From contig CAYVQZ010000031.1 of the NCBI GenBank assembly GCA_964453435.1, forward strand, positions 1 to 61,499: DNA of 61,499 nucleotides, given 5' to 3'. The DNA is from CAYVQZ01 sp964453435 (GTDB taxonomy: Bacteria > Abyssobacteria > SURF-5). Of the stretch, positions 32,862 to 41,973 are shown one piece after another. Numbering within the stretch: the first letter of the stretch is position 1; every line of letters begins with the position of its first letter. Under the pieces are notes generated by a model, which was not told where the DNA came from, made no database searches, and worked only from the letters and a program-made list of their open reading frames with translations. The translations under genes and the position numbers were made by a program.

Positions 32862-34556
32862 CTATCCAATCTGCTCGCGGAGCCGGTCGACTTCCTCATA
32901 TGGCACATCGAACACGAGGTCGTGGGGCTTTATCTTGTTCTCTGTCATGAACTCGGGCAGGCGGTCGTGCGCCGACGTGAACCCCGCGCGTCTGTTGAAA
33001 TCGTGCTCGGTCCTGAGAACCGTTTTCCCGAGGTTCGTCAAGTCTTCCTCGCTCACCGGCAAGCCGTTCAGCGAGGTCAGGATTGTTGTAAGGTACCCGT
33101 TGAAATCGGGGCACGCTCGTGAGAACATACACATTCCGAGCGAATCCATAAAGCCCATTTGAATCTGGACGGCAAGGGATTTTTCCACCTTTCCTTCGGG
33201 AGCGTGAATGGTCTCGTCATACATTATTCCGGCGGTGTGGTCGGCGCCCATGGGACTGGTGCAATAGGTGACGCCGACAATCTTGTTGCTCTGGGGATGA
33301 TGCGCCGGTATCCCTTGCCCTTTCACCTCCGCCACTTTTTTGACGCCGAGAATCTTTCCCGTGACGACGGCGCCGCTCCCGACCATCCTCGCGCGGATTG
33401 TGCCCTTTGCCACTTCCTCGAGGATTTCGATTGCGCTCTCGCCATCCCCGAACCGAATGTAGCCCGCTTCCATGGCCACTCCGAGCGCATTGCCGGTTTC
33501 AATTGTGTCCAGGCCGACATCGTTCAAGATGCGGTTCATCTGCGCGATTGCGTCAACGTCGTGGATAAGAAGATTCGACCCGAGCATCGCGACCGTCTCG
33601 TACTCGACGCCGCCCACAAGGTATTGGCGATTCTTGTCGTGATACACAATCGAGCAACGTATCGAGCAACTCGGGCTGCAGCTATGCAGTTTCGCGCCCC
33701 GGCTCTTTGCGATTTCGACAATAGCGGCGCCTTCGATTTTGTCGTAGTGCTCGTAGGTCCCGGCGCCGAAGTTTCTCGTTGGAAGCGTGCCAAAGGCATT
33801 GAAGTTGGGAATTCCGCCGGGGGTGCCGTAGTTTCGAAGCTGCTCCAAAAATCCCGTTCCCTCGCGCAGCGCCTTCGAAAACTCTCTGGCGGTCTTCGTG
33901 AAAGTCTCTTTGTCTTTCGCCTGGACGGGGCGGGTTCCCGCGTCGTCGATAACGATCGCTTTGAGCGCCTTCGAACCCATGACCGCTCCCATGCCGCCCC
34001 GGCCGGCGTGACGATTCGGATATCCTTCCATGTCGGTGACGGCCACGCTCGCTCCGCCGAGCCGCATCTCTCCCGCCTGACCTATGGAAATAATCGAGAC
34101 TTTGTCGCCATGCTTCTTGTGAAGCTCTTCGCATGTCGCGAAGTTACCCAGACCCGCCAGTTCGCCGGCGTCTTCCAGCGAGACGTTGTCTTTGCCGATT
34201 TTCAAAAGGCTCCATTTCTCGTCGGCGGGTTGTCCCTCGACAACGATGGCGGCGATTCCGAGCCGGCCGAGTTTGTAGGCGGCGGTCCCTCCGACATTGC
34301 TCTCCTTGATTCCGTTCGTGAGCGGGCTCTTGCCGCCGACAGACAGGCGGTCGGAACACGGCGTCCCCGTGCCTGAGAGAAATCCCGGAGCGACAACGAG
34401 CTTGTTGTGTTTCCCGAGAGGCTGGCAGGTCGGAGGCGCCTCCTTGTTCACGATGGCTGAAGTCAACCCGCGCCCCCCGAGGTTCGCCCACTCGCGCGGA
34501 AGCTCTTCCACGCGGGTTTTGCGATTGGTCATATCAACTCTGAGAATTTTCTTCAT
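32862..34556 (-). CDS. Tungsten-type aldehyde:ferredoxin oxidoreductase family protein (AOR2)
   Basis: A 564-residue paralogue of AOR1, with the same N-terminal pterin-binding phrases (GRGLTSAIVNKEAPP, RLSVGGKSPLTNGIKESNVGGT). Cluster ligands are C293, C297 and C301 in CSPSCSIRC plus a C-terminal GMCMFSRAC. The unusual C-x3-C-x3-C spacing is shared with AOR1. It starts 20 bases after an FAD oxidoreductase gene, so AOR2 probably works with that flavoprotein as electron partner. No MoaD-like gene is adjacent. The substrate is unknown. Confidence 0.9.
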   Translation of the reverse strand: MKKILRVDMTNRKTRVEELPREWANLGGRGLTSAIVNKEAPPTCQPLGKHNKLVVAPGFLSGTGTPCSDRLSVGGKSPLTNGIKESNVGGTAAYKLGRLGIAAIVVEGQPADEKWSLLKIGKDNVSLEDAGELAGLGNFATCEELHKKHGDKVSIISIGQAGEMRLGGASVAVTDMEGYPNRHAGRGGMGAVMGSKALKAIVIDDAGTRPVQAKDKETFTKTAREFSKALREGTGFLEQLRNYGTPGGIPNFNAFGTLPTRNFGAGTYEHYDKIEGAAIVEIAKSRGAKLHSCSPSCSIRCSIVYHDKNRQYLVGGVEYETVAMLGSNLLIHDVDAIAQMNRILNDVGLDTIETGNALGVAMEAGYIRFGDGESAIEILEEVAKGTIRARMVGSGAVVTGKILGVKKVAEVKGQGIPAHHPQSNKIVGVTYCTSPMGADHTAGIMYDETIHAPEGKVEKSLAVQIQMGFMDSLGMCMFSRACPDFNGYLTTILTSLNGLPVSEEDLTNLGKTVLRTEHDFNRRAGFTSAHDRLPEFMTENKIKPHDLVFDVPYEEVDRLREQIG

Positions 34557-34575
34557 TCGTTCACTCCTTCAAAGC

Positions 34576-35874
34576 CTACAAACTTTCCAGAATCATCGGA
34601 GCGGCCTTCATGGCCGAGTCGAACGCGATGTCGCCGCTGCACCCGTCTCCCTTCGCGGTGTCGCCCACGAAGAAGAGGTTCTTCACGTGTGGAGACCGAA
34701 TATCGTGCCTGTCAATTCTCGTCTGACCCACCTTCAGATGAACTCCGTCGAGAATAAGGTAGGCGAGCGGCCGCTCCCACTCGACAAAATCGAACAGTTC
34801 GGGGTACAACCCATTTATGAACTTGCGAAGAGTATCGAGAGCCGTCTTCAGCGCCGGGCCCTCTTTGGCTTCCTCGTAGGGAATCACCATCAGCCACGTC
34901 GATAGCTGTTTTCCGGGCGGGGCCAGTGTTTTGTCGTAATTCGAAGGGAAGCTGCCAAGCACAACCGGGTCGAGGCAAATAATGTTCCCCTCCATCTCCG
35001 TAACCGGCTGCCTGAGCCCGAAGTCGATGCTCACGCCGGAGGTCGGCTCCAGGTTTTTTACATAGTCCACGAAATCTTCTGGAAAATGTTCCTCTGCAAC
35101 AAAACGGAACAGATGCTGCGCCGGCGGAGTGAAAACCACGGCATCAGCCGGATAGAACTTTCGGTTGGCGGCCACGCCGGCGACCGCTCCGTCGCGTATT
35201 TCGATACGCTCGACCTTGGCGCCGGTCAAGATTTCACCGCCGTTCGAGGTGAGCGTCTTTTCGAGTTTGTTGAATATCTGTCGCGCGCCGCCGACCGGCT
35301 CGGCCAGCGGCTCCGCGGCCATTTGCGCCCGCTTGATAAAGCTCATGACCTCGCCCGCCGAGGCGGTTTCAATGTCGGGAGCTATGACAGTGAACCCGAG
35401 CAGCCGGAAGAATCGTTTCACATGTTCGTCCTGCGTGTGCCGCTCGACGAATCGCAGAAGCGTTTTGTCGTACCAATCGTCCGGATTCTCGCCGACCATC
35501 GCGAATATGGCCTCGAGCAGCGCCTGCCGGCTTTCGTCCGGCACGAGCCCGGTCTCCATGAAGTCTTCAATCGAGTTCGGGCGCTTTATCAGCTTTCCGT
35601 CCTGGTACACGTACGAGGTCCTGTCGGTCTTATGCGCAAACTCGATTGACTCGCCAACCGCGCGCAGCGCCTCGGCTGCCGGTCCGTCCTGCCCGAACCG
35701 GTTCGCATGGAGACCCAGGTCCACGATGTAGCCCTCTTTCTCTATGCATTTGGCTCGACCGCCAATTTCTTGCTCAGCCTCGAAAACGGTGACCGGCGCG
35801 CCCTCTTTTGCCAGAAGCGCCGCAACCGACATTCCGCCGAAACCGGCGCCAACGACGATGACTTTCCGTTGCAT
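34576..35874 (-). CDS. FAD-dependent oxidoreductase, phytoene-desaturase-like
   Basis: A 432-residue flavoprotein. The N-terminal Rossmann motif reads VIVVGAGFGGMSVAALLAKEG, then VFEAEQEIGGRAKC as in amine-oxidase and phytoene-desaturase folds. The C-terminal FAD loop is LFFVGDTAKGDGCSGDIAFDSAMKAA. ATG 35874 is preferred to upstream in-frame ATGs at 35886 and 35919 on spacing to an AAGGATGGGA site. It is the first gene of a two-gene operon with AOR2. Carotenoid synthesis is unlikely, since no other carotenoid genes are near. A role in coupling AOR2 to another electron carrier is inference. Confidence 0.82.
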   Translation of the reverse strand: MQRKVIVVGAGFGGMSVAALLAKEGAPVTVFEAEQEIGGRAKCIEKEGYIVDLGLHANRFGQDGPAAEALRAVGESIEFAHKTDRTSYVYQDGKLIKRPNSIEDFMETGLVPDESRQALLEAIFAMVGENPDDWYDKTLLRFVERHTQDEHVKRFFRLLGFTVIAPDIETASAGEVMSFIKRAQMAAEPLAEPVGGARQIFNKLEKTLTSNGGEILTGAKVERIEIRDGAVAGVAANRKFYPADAVVFTPPAQHLFRFVAEEHFPEDFVDYVKNLEPTSGVSIDFGLRQPVTEMEGNIICLDPVVLGSFPSNYDKTLAPPGKQLSTWLMVIPYEEAKEGPALKTALDTLRKFINGLYPELFDFVEWERPLAYLILDGVHLKVGQTRIDRHDIRSPHVKNLFFVGDTAKGDGCSGDIAFDSAMKAAPMILESL

Positions 35875-36157
35875 ATGAAATCCCATCCTTGTTTTGAAAC
35901 GGGAAATACGAAACTTCAATCTAACTTCGCACTGTAAATGAGGGTGTATTATAAAATAGTTTGTGCTTCCACTTCAACCCTCGCATGAACCGGAGGCCTG
36001 CACGTTCTCACGATAGATGAATCCATGCCCGTGCTGCCCGTCTGCCCCGTGACAGGAAAAGGGACCACGAACCACAGGAAATTCTTCGATTGGCGTTTGA
36101 ACGGCATTGCATGGGGCTGTTTGGGCAAACGGCCTGTGGGGACCCGGCCTTTTGGGA

Positions 36158-36988
36158 TTAACTATCCGTGGGGAGCTTGAGGTTTTTTTCCCGAATGTAT
36201 TTGAGTGTTTCCGGCAACTTATCGGGAGTCATCTCGAGGGTCATGAGCGGATGCACGTTCCTTTCCCGCAACAAGCGGTAGACGCGGCGGAAGTCGACGT
36301 TCCCTTCGCCGAAGGCGAGGTGCAGGTCGTTTTCGGCGTCATTGTCGTTGATGTGCACTTTAACAACGTATTTTCCCAGCACGTCGAGCCATTCCTCGAG
36401 CGGGACCACGGAGTACACGTTAACATGACCGACGTCCAGACAGACCCTCATATTCGGCGAGTTCACCATTTCAATGACCTTGGACAGAAGGTGGGGCGCG
36501 TTCAGGAACATGTTCTCGATGGCTAAGGTGATGCCGACTCTCCTGGCATGGTTGACGACCGGTTTCCACGTTTTCATGCTCGTGGTGAGCCACAGGTCCC
36601 GGTACTCCTTAGGGATGAGCGGATTCAGGCCAAGGTGGAAGACAACGATCTTGGCTTGCAGAAGCGAGCTGATATTTAAGGCTCGCAGGAAGTTGAATTT
36701 CGTGTAATCCCGGATGATTGTGTCGAGGCTGCCCGGATTCAGGTCGAAGAGGGGACCGTGCACGCTTACGCCGATTCCCTCGGCCGCAAGCAGCCTGCCG
36801 GTCTTCTTCACTTCCTCGTACGGGAAATTCCGAATCCACTCGGTGTCGTACATCATCACCTCGATGTCGAGGCTGTGCGCCTTGAGGAAATCGAGGTTCT
36901 CATGTATGGAATCGAAGGGAATAGTGACGGCATAGCGCGAATTCTCGGGCGCGACCGCTCTACCATTTTTTTTCGGGCCTGAAGGCAT
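36158..36988 (-). CDS. Sugar phosphate isomerase/epimerase-like (xylose isomerase-type TIM barrel)
   Basis: A 276-residue TIM-barrel protein of the AP endonuclease 2 superfamily. Conserved metal-site segments are SVHGPLFDLNPG, VVFHLGLNP, LAIENMF, CLDVGHVNVY, KVHINDND and a glutamate near the end (LEMTPD). Members isomerise or epimerise sugars, and the substrate is not predictable. It is the last gene of the long minus-strand run and overlaps the end of yraN by 29 bases, with GAGG upstream of its ATG. Confidence 0.8.
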   Translation of the reverse strand: MPSGPKKNGRAVAPENSRYAVTIPFDSIHENLDFLKAHSLDIEVMMYDTEWIRNFPYEEVKKTGRLLAAEGIGVSVHGPLFDLNPGSLDTIIRDYTKFNFLRALNISSLLQAKIVVFHLGLNPLIPKEYRDLWLTTSMKTWKPVVNHARRVGITLAIENMFLNAPHLLSKVIEMVNSPNMRVCLDVGHVNVYSVVPLEEWLDVLGKYVVKVHINDNDAENDLHLAFGEGNVDFRRVYRLLRERNVHPLMTLEMTPDKLPETLKYIREKNLKLPTDS

Positions 36989-37382
36989 CTTTTATAACCT
37001 CGACACGGGGACTTTCAGCATCGTTCATCACGATGGCGACAACGTCAAAGCGGCAGACGGCATCGTCGCGTTTGTTTTTCTGCAAATACCAGCGGGCCGC
37101 CCTGCAGAGGCGGTCCCGCTTTCGGGCGACCACCGTCTCCTGCGGAAGGCCGAATTCGACCGAACTGCGGGTCCTGACCTCAACGAACACCAGGCAATCC
37201 CGGTCACGCGCAACGATGTCGATCTCGCCCGCCGGTGTCCGGAAGTTCCGTTCGATGATTTCATATTTCGATTTCTGCAGGGCGCAAACCGCGTAGTCTT
37301 CTCCCGTGACGCCGCGGTCCCTCGCGGTCCCTGTCAGTGTTTTATTCTTTTTCTTTTTGAAGATGGAAAATACGGATTTCAC
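36960..37382 (-). CDS. yraN: YraN/UPF0102-family nuclease-fold protein
   Basis: A 140-residue protein with the restriction-endonuclease-like core of UPF0102: GEDYAVCALQKSKYEIIERNFRTPAGEIDIVARDRDCLVFVEVRTRSS. The D-x-E-V pattern is the candidate metal site. A lysine-rich N-terminus (FKKKKNK) precedes it. The biological role of the family is unsettled. It overlaps scpA upstream by 41 bases and the isomerase-like gene downstream. Confidence 0.9.
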   Translation of the reverse strand: MKSVFSIFKKKKNKTLTGTARDRGVTGEDYAVCALQKSKYEIIERNFRTPAGEIDIVARDRDCLVFVEVRTRSSVEFGLPQETVVARKRDRLCRAARWYLQKNKRDDAVCRFDVVAIVMNDAESPRVEVIKDAFRPEKKW

Positions 37383-38061
37383 CGAAGACCTTCGACTGTC
37401 GCGCCGCCACTTCTTTCAGTCTGATGAGTTCCAACAGCCCGAGGAATGTGGAAATGAGCAGCGCCTTTGTTTTCGTCCCGCCTTCGAACACCTCATCGAG
37501 CAACAGGTTGCCCTTTTCTTTGAGGCGGGAGCGGATGGCGTCCATCCGTTCCTCGATGCTGACATCTTCAAGCGTTATTTCCCTGAACTGTTCCTCGGTC
37601 GCATATTTCAGGACCTTCTTGAACGCCTGCAGCAGTTCGAACAGGGAGACATCGAGGAACTCGTCATCGGTATCGCCGTCGATTTCCTCTTTCATGGTTC
37701 GGCGGAAATGCCGGCTTTCATCGATTGCCTTTTGTTCCAAGTTGCCGGCCAACTCTTTGTATTTCTTGTATTCCAGGATTTGCTCGATGAGCTCGAACCG
37801 CGGGTCTTCTTCGGGTTCCTCTTCCACGGTCTGTGTCGGCAGCAACATCCGTGATTTGATTTCCATCAAGGTCGCCGCCATAACGAGGAACTCGCTGGCT
37901 ATCTCGAGGTCAAGTTCTTTCATCATGTCCAGATATTCGATGTACTGGTCCGTAATGACTGCGATTGGAATGTCGTAGATGTCGACTTCGTTGACCTTGA
38001 TGAGATGAAGGAGCAGGTCGAGGGGGCCCTCAAAGTTGCCGAGCCTGAGCTTGTATGTCAT
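37342..38061 (-). CDS. scpA: Segregation and condensation protein A
   Basis: A 239-residue kleisin that bridges SMC heads in the condensin complex. The N-terminus reads LRLGNFEGPLDLLLHLIKVNEVDIYDIPIAVITDQYIEYL, with a C-terminal winged helix (ALLISTFLGLLELIRLKEV). The ATG at 38061 overlaps the trpS stop as ATGA, so a longer upstream frame was rejected. scpB, its usual neighbour, is not next to it. Confidence 0.94.
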   Translation of the reverse strand: MTYKLRLGNFEGPLDLLLHLIKVNEVDIYDIPIAVITDQYIEYLDMMKELDLEIASEFLVMAATLMEIKSRMLLPTQTVEEEPEEDPRFELIEQILEYKKYKELAGNLEQKAIDESRHFRRTMKEEIDGDTDDEFLDVSLFELLQAFKKVLKYATEEQFREITLEDVSIEERMDAIRSRLKEKGNLLLDEVFEGGTKTKALLISTFLGLLELIRLKEVAARQSKVFGEIRIFHLQKEKE

Positions 38062-39035
38062 ATCCGCATCGCCTTTCGGACATCCACCATCGTGGATTGC
38101 GCCGCTTTTCGGGCCTTGTTTGCGCCTTCCGCCAGTATGCCCTTCACCCGGTCGGGGTTCGAGGCGTATTCGGAACGCAGCGCCCTGAAGGAGCGAAGAT
38201 TCTCGTTGAGCCGTTTGGCCAACTCCTGTTTGTCCTCGACGCAGCCGATTTCGGCCGTTCGACACTCGCGGTTCACCCGTTCCACCCATTCCGGAAGGCC
38301 GTAAATCTTCTGGAGGTCGAAGACGGGGCAGATGTCGGGGTTGCCCGGGTCGGTCCGCCGTTTGCGGGCCGGGTCCGTGAGCATTTTCATGACTTTCTGT
38401 TCCGTCTCCTCTTCGGAGTCCGAGAGCAGAATCGCGTTGTCATACCGCTTGCTCATCTTCCTTCCGTCGATTCCGCGAACGAGAGGGGTCTCGGCCAGGA
38501 GCGACTGGGGCTCGGGGAAGACCTCGCGGTAGAGATGATGAAACCGTCGGGCGAGTTCGCGGGTGAACTCGAGATGGGGAAGCTGGTCCTGTCCGACGGG
38601 CACGGCGTTCGCCTTGTAGATGAGGATGTCGGCCGCCTGCAGCAAGGGGTAACCGAGGAATCCGTGCGTCGATATGTCGCGCCCCTGGTATTCTTCCAGG
38701 GCTTCCTTGTATGTCGGCACGCGTTCGAGCCATCCCAGCGGAGTAATCATCGAGAACAGAAGATAGAGTTCGGCGTGTTCCTTCACGTGGGACTGCACGA
38801 AAATCACGCTCTTGTCGGGGTCGAGACCGGCGGCGAGCCAGTCAAAAACCATTTCGATGATATTCGATTCGATCGTTTCGGAATGCTCATATTCCGTCGT
38901 CAGCGCGTGCCAATCGGCCACCATATAGTATGTTTCGGCGTTCTCATCCTGCAATCGTTTCCAGTTGCTGAGCGCTCCCAGCAGATGGCCGATGTGGAGT
39001 TTGCCGCTGGGGCGCATACCGCTCAGTATCCTCAT
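38058..39035 (-). CDS. trpS: Tryptophan-tRNA ligase
   Basis: A 325-residue class I synthetase with SGMRPSGKLHIGHLLGAL (HIGH motif), the tryptophan-site segment PLLQAADILIYKANAVPVGQDQ and KMSKR near residue 193 in place of KMSKS. It charges tRNA-Trp. It sits between tatD-radical SAM and scpA on the minus strand; trpS-scpA adjacency is common in anaerobic Gram-negatives. Confidence 0.95.
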   Translation of the reverse strand: MRILSGMRPSGKLHIGHLLGALSNWKRLQDENAETYYMVADWHALTTEYEHSETIESNIIEMVFDWLAAGLDPDKSVIFVQSHVKEHAELYLLFSMITPLGWLERVPTYKEALEEYQGRDISTHGFLGYPLLQAADILIYKANAVPVGQDQLPHLEFTRELARRFHHLYREVFPEPQSLLAETPLVRGIDGRKMSKRYDNAILLSDSEEETEQKVMKMLTDPARKRRTDPGNPDICPVFDLQKIYGLPEWVERVNRECRTAEIGCVEDKQELAKRLNENLRSFRALRSEYASNPDRVKGILAEGANKARKAAQSTMVDVRKAMRI

Positions 39036-39059
39036 GCCGCCTCTCTCTCTTCGCCGTCC

Positions 39060-40436
39060 TTATCCGACCTCGTCATAGTGCCGTTCCCTGAATCCGACGC
39101 CCAATTCCTCGACGGCCAACCGCCTGCACGCCTCGAGTTCTTCGCTGTCGATGTCGAGCGCGGTCAGATTCACTTCGGGTATGTATTTTTTGCATTCGCG
39201 AATGAATTCGAGTATCGACGAGAACGTCCCGGGTCCGAACCGGGGCCTGCAAAGGTCGAAATACCGTTCCGCCGTCGAACTGTTGATGCTTATGGAAATG
39301 GAATCGACCAATCCTTTTAACTCGGGCACAACGTTGCGTCCGTGAATAAGGTTTGCCTGGCCGTTTGTGTTGACGCGCACCGTATGGCCGAGTTCCTTCG
39401 CTTTTCGGGCAACCTGCTTCATGACTTCGAGACGCAGAAACGGTTCGCCCAACCCGCAAAAAACGATTTCGCCAAACCGCCGGTTATTGAGGGCGACCAA
39501 TGCGGATATGATTTCTTCCGACGTCGGGTCGCGTTTCAGAAGCAGATTGTGCCCTTTGACATATGGGCTTTTGAACCGTGTGCAGAAGCCGCATTCGTTG
39601 GTGCACGAGCCGGTCATGTTGATATAGAGCGAATTCCGGATTGGGTATACGATGACGTCTCCGTTCTCCGGCAGGGGCAGACCAAACAATTGCTTCGCGT
39701 TCAGCGTCGTAATTCGCTCGATGTCTTCCGCACTCAAATGCTTGATTCGCGCAAGCTCCTCGGCGACAAATCGCGCAAAGGCAGGTTCATTCCGTTTCCC
39801 CCTTTTTTGTTGGGGCGCCAGATACGGCGCGTCGGTCTCCAGAACGATTCGTTCGATGGGCACTTTCTCGATGACCGAGCGGAGCGACGAGGCGTTCGGA
39901 TACGTGAGCGGTCCGGCGACGGAGATGTAGAAGCCCCAATGCAGCGCTTTCTCTGCAAGGCTCATGTCGCCGGAAAAACAGTGAAGCACTCCTCCCCTCA
40001 GCCGTGGGGCGAACTCGTCCAGTATTTCCGAGGTCGGGCGGTGCGCGTCGCGGTCATGAATAATCACGGGAAGCCCCAGTTCCTTGGCTATCAAGAGTTG
40101 TTCCCGAAACGCCTCGCGCTGCTTTTCCCGGGGGGAGAGGTTTCGATAGAAATCGAGCCCGGTTTCACCGAGGGCGACGACCTTCGGACGCCGTGCAAGA
40201 CGGCGCAACTCCTGACGGCTCGCATCGTTCATCTCCGAAGCATCGTGCGGGTGAACGCCTACACCGGCCAACAGCCGTTCATCCTGTTCGGCCATGGCTA
40301 TCGCCTTCTTGCTGGACTCGATGTCGAATCCGACGACGACTATGCGCTCGATGTTCGCGTCGCGGGCGTTTTCGAGCGCTTGCGGCCAGTCCTCCACGAA
40401 ATCTGGCATCTGCAAGTGCGCATGCGTATCTATCAC
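39060..40436 (-). CDS. TatD-family hydrolase fused to a radical SAM domain
   Basis: A 458-residue two-domain protein. Residues 1-~260 are TatD-type metal-dependent DNase (IDTHAHLQMPDF, LGETGLDFYRN, VIIHDRDAH, HCFSGD, LETDAPYLAP). Residues ~265-458 are a radical SAM domain with CTNECGFC near residue 278 and FCGLGEPFLRLEV. Separate TatD and TatD-associated radical SAM proteins are known; here they are one chain. The start is GTG at 40436, overlapping the metG stop (GTGA). The radical SAM substrate is unknown. Confidence 0.88.
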   Translation of the reverse strand: MIDTHAHLQMPDFVEDWPQALENARDANIERIVVVGFDIESSKKAIAMAEQDERLLAGVGVHPHDASEMNDASRQELRRLARRPKVVALGETGLDFYRNLSPREKQREAFREQLLIAKELGLPVIIHDRDAHRPTSEILDEFAPRLRGGVLHCFSGDMSLAEKALHWGFYISVAGPLTYPNASSLRSVIEKVPIERIVLETDAPYLAPQQKRGKRNEPAFARFVAEELARIKHLSAEDIERITTLNAKQLFGLPLPENGDVIVYPIRNSLYINMTGSCTNECGFCTRFKSPYVKGHNLLLKRDPTSEEIISALVALNNRRFGEIVFCGLGEPFLRLEVMKQVARKAKELGHTVRVNTNGQANLIHGRNVVPELKGLVDSISISINSSTAERYFDLCRPRFGPGTFSSILEFIRECKKYIPEVNLTALDIDSEELEACRRLAVEELGVGFRERHYDEVG

Positions 40437-41965
40437 GTTTTCACCTTTGGAAACAGAGGCTCGCCACCGCGCGTTACCGTTCCGTCTCGCAGCATTCCCC
40501 ATTCCTTGACGAACTCGAAAGAAGCCTCATCGAAGCCATCGAGTCCGAGCTGCGACCACATTTTCGCCGACGCTTCCGGCATGTACGGGGCAGCCAACAC
40601 GGTGACGATACGAAGCGCCTCCGCAAGGTTGTAAAGCACCGTGTTCAGCCGGCTCCTTGCCTCCGGCTTTTTGGCCAGTTCCCACGGCGCGTTCTCTTCG
40701 ACGTACTTGTTGCACCGGCGGACGAAGGACCAGATTTCTTCGAGCACGACGCTGAATTGCAGGCGCTCCATTTGCGGCTCGATTTTTGGGTAGAGTCCCA
40801 TGGCCATCTCGAGAAGTTCGTTGTCACCGCCGGTCCGCTCTCCTGTCCGCGGCACGATACCGTCGTTGTATCGTTTCATCATTGCCAACGTTCGGCTGAG
40901 CAGGTTGCCGAGGTCATTGGCGAGCTCGTTGTTTATTCTCGATATCATTGCGGAGAACGAGAAGTCGATATCTTTTCCGAATGTCCCCTCCCGCAGGAGG
41001 AAATATCGAACGGCGTCCGGCCCGAACCGGTCCGCCAGTTCGATGGGGTCTACCACGTTGCCCAGCGACTTCGACATCTTTTGTCCTTCGACCGTCCACC
41101 AGCCATGGCCGAACACTCGTTTGGGCAGAGGGAGCTCCGCCGCCATGAGCATGGCAGGCCATATCACGGCGTGGAACCACAGGATTTCTTTTCCTATGAG
41201 ATGCAGGTCGGCGGGCCAGAGTTTCTCGAAACGCTCGTCATCAATTCCGTATCCACATGCGGTGATATAGTTGATGAGCGCGTCGATCCAGACGTAGATG
41301 ACATGCTCTTCGTCGCCGGGAACGGGGATGCCCCATTTGACCGTGCTGCGGCTGATGCTGAGGTCGTTCAACCCCTGGCTGACCCGGCTCACGATTTCGT
41401 TTCGCCTCGATTCTGGTTCTATGAATTCGGGGTGAGCCTCGAAGTGTTCAAGCAGTTTCTTTTCGAACAGAGAGAGCCTGAAGAAATAGCTTTTTTCCTT
41501 CAGGCGTTGGACCGGTCTGCCGCAATCGGGGCACTTGCCGTCAAGGAGTTGGGTTTCGGTCCAGAACGTTTCATCCGGGACACAATACCAGCCCTCATAG
41601 TCGCCGGCATATATGTACCCATTGTCGCGAATGACCTCGAAGAGCCGTTTCACGCCGCGTTCGTGAAAATCATCCGTCGTGCGAATCTGCAGGTCGTAGT
41701 TGATGTTCAGCCTTTTCCACGCCTCCCTGAACCGTGCAACCACTATATCTGCCCACTCCTTCGGCTCTTTTCCGTGCTGGCTTGCCGAGTCGGCCACCTT
41801 GGGGCCGTGCTCGTCGCTGCCGGTGACAAAGAACACATCATACCCCTGCATTCGCTTGAATCGGGCGAGCACATCGGTTGCGATGGTGCAGTATGCATGG
41901 CCTATGTGCGGCACATCGTTCACATAGTAAGCCGGTGTGGTAAGATAAAATTTTTCTCTCGCCAT
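40433..41965 (-). CDS. metG: Methionine-tRNA ligase
   Basis: A 510-residue class I synthetase with PHIGHAYCTIATD (HIGH), a single CPDC knuckle in the connective domain (KCPDCGRPV) and KMSKSLGN near residue 297. The C-terminal helical anticodon domain ends the protein, and the EMAP/Trbp-like dimerisation domain of longer MetG forms is absent. It follows ricT by 8 bases and couples to the tatD fusion gene. Confidence 0.95.
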   Translation of the reverse strand: MAREKFYLTTPAYYVNDVPHIGHAYCTIATDVLARFKRMQGYDVFFVTGSDEHGPKVADSASQHGKEPKEWADIVVARFREAWKRLNINYDLQIRTTDDFHERGVKRLFEVIRDNGYIYAGDYEGWYCVPDETFWTETQLLDGKCPDCGRPVQRLKEKSYFFRLSLFEKKLLEHFEAHPEFIEPESRRNEIVSRVSQGLNDLSISRSTVKWGIPVPGDEEHVIYVWIDALINYITACGYGIDDERFEKLWPADLHLIGKEILWFHAVIWPAMLMAAELPLPKRVFGHGWWTVEGQKMSKSLGNVVDPIELADRFGPDAVRYFLLREGTFGKDIDFSFSAMISRINNELANDLGNLLSRTLAMMKRYNDGIVPRTGERTGGDNELLEMAMGLYPKIEPQMERLQFSVVLEEIWSFVRRCNKYVEENAPWELAKKPEARSRLNTVLYNLAEALRIVTVLAAPYMPEASAKMWSQLGLDGFDEASFEFVKEWGMLRDGTVTRGGEPLFPKVKT

Positions 41966-41973
41966 CTGTGGAG

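Noticed and set aside
33159..34376. A 405-codon plus-strand open frame over AOR2
   Set aside because: Antisense shadow of a clear AOR gene.
34576..35874. Carotenoid (phytoene) desaturase role for the FAD protein
   Set aside because: No phytoene synthase or other carotenoid gene is near, and it is in an operon with an AOR.
38055..39320. A 421-codon plus-strand open frame over trpS
   Set aside because: Antisense shadow of trpS and the tatD fusion gene; no motif.
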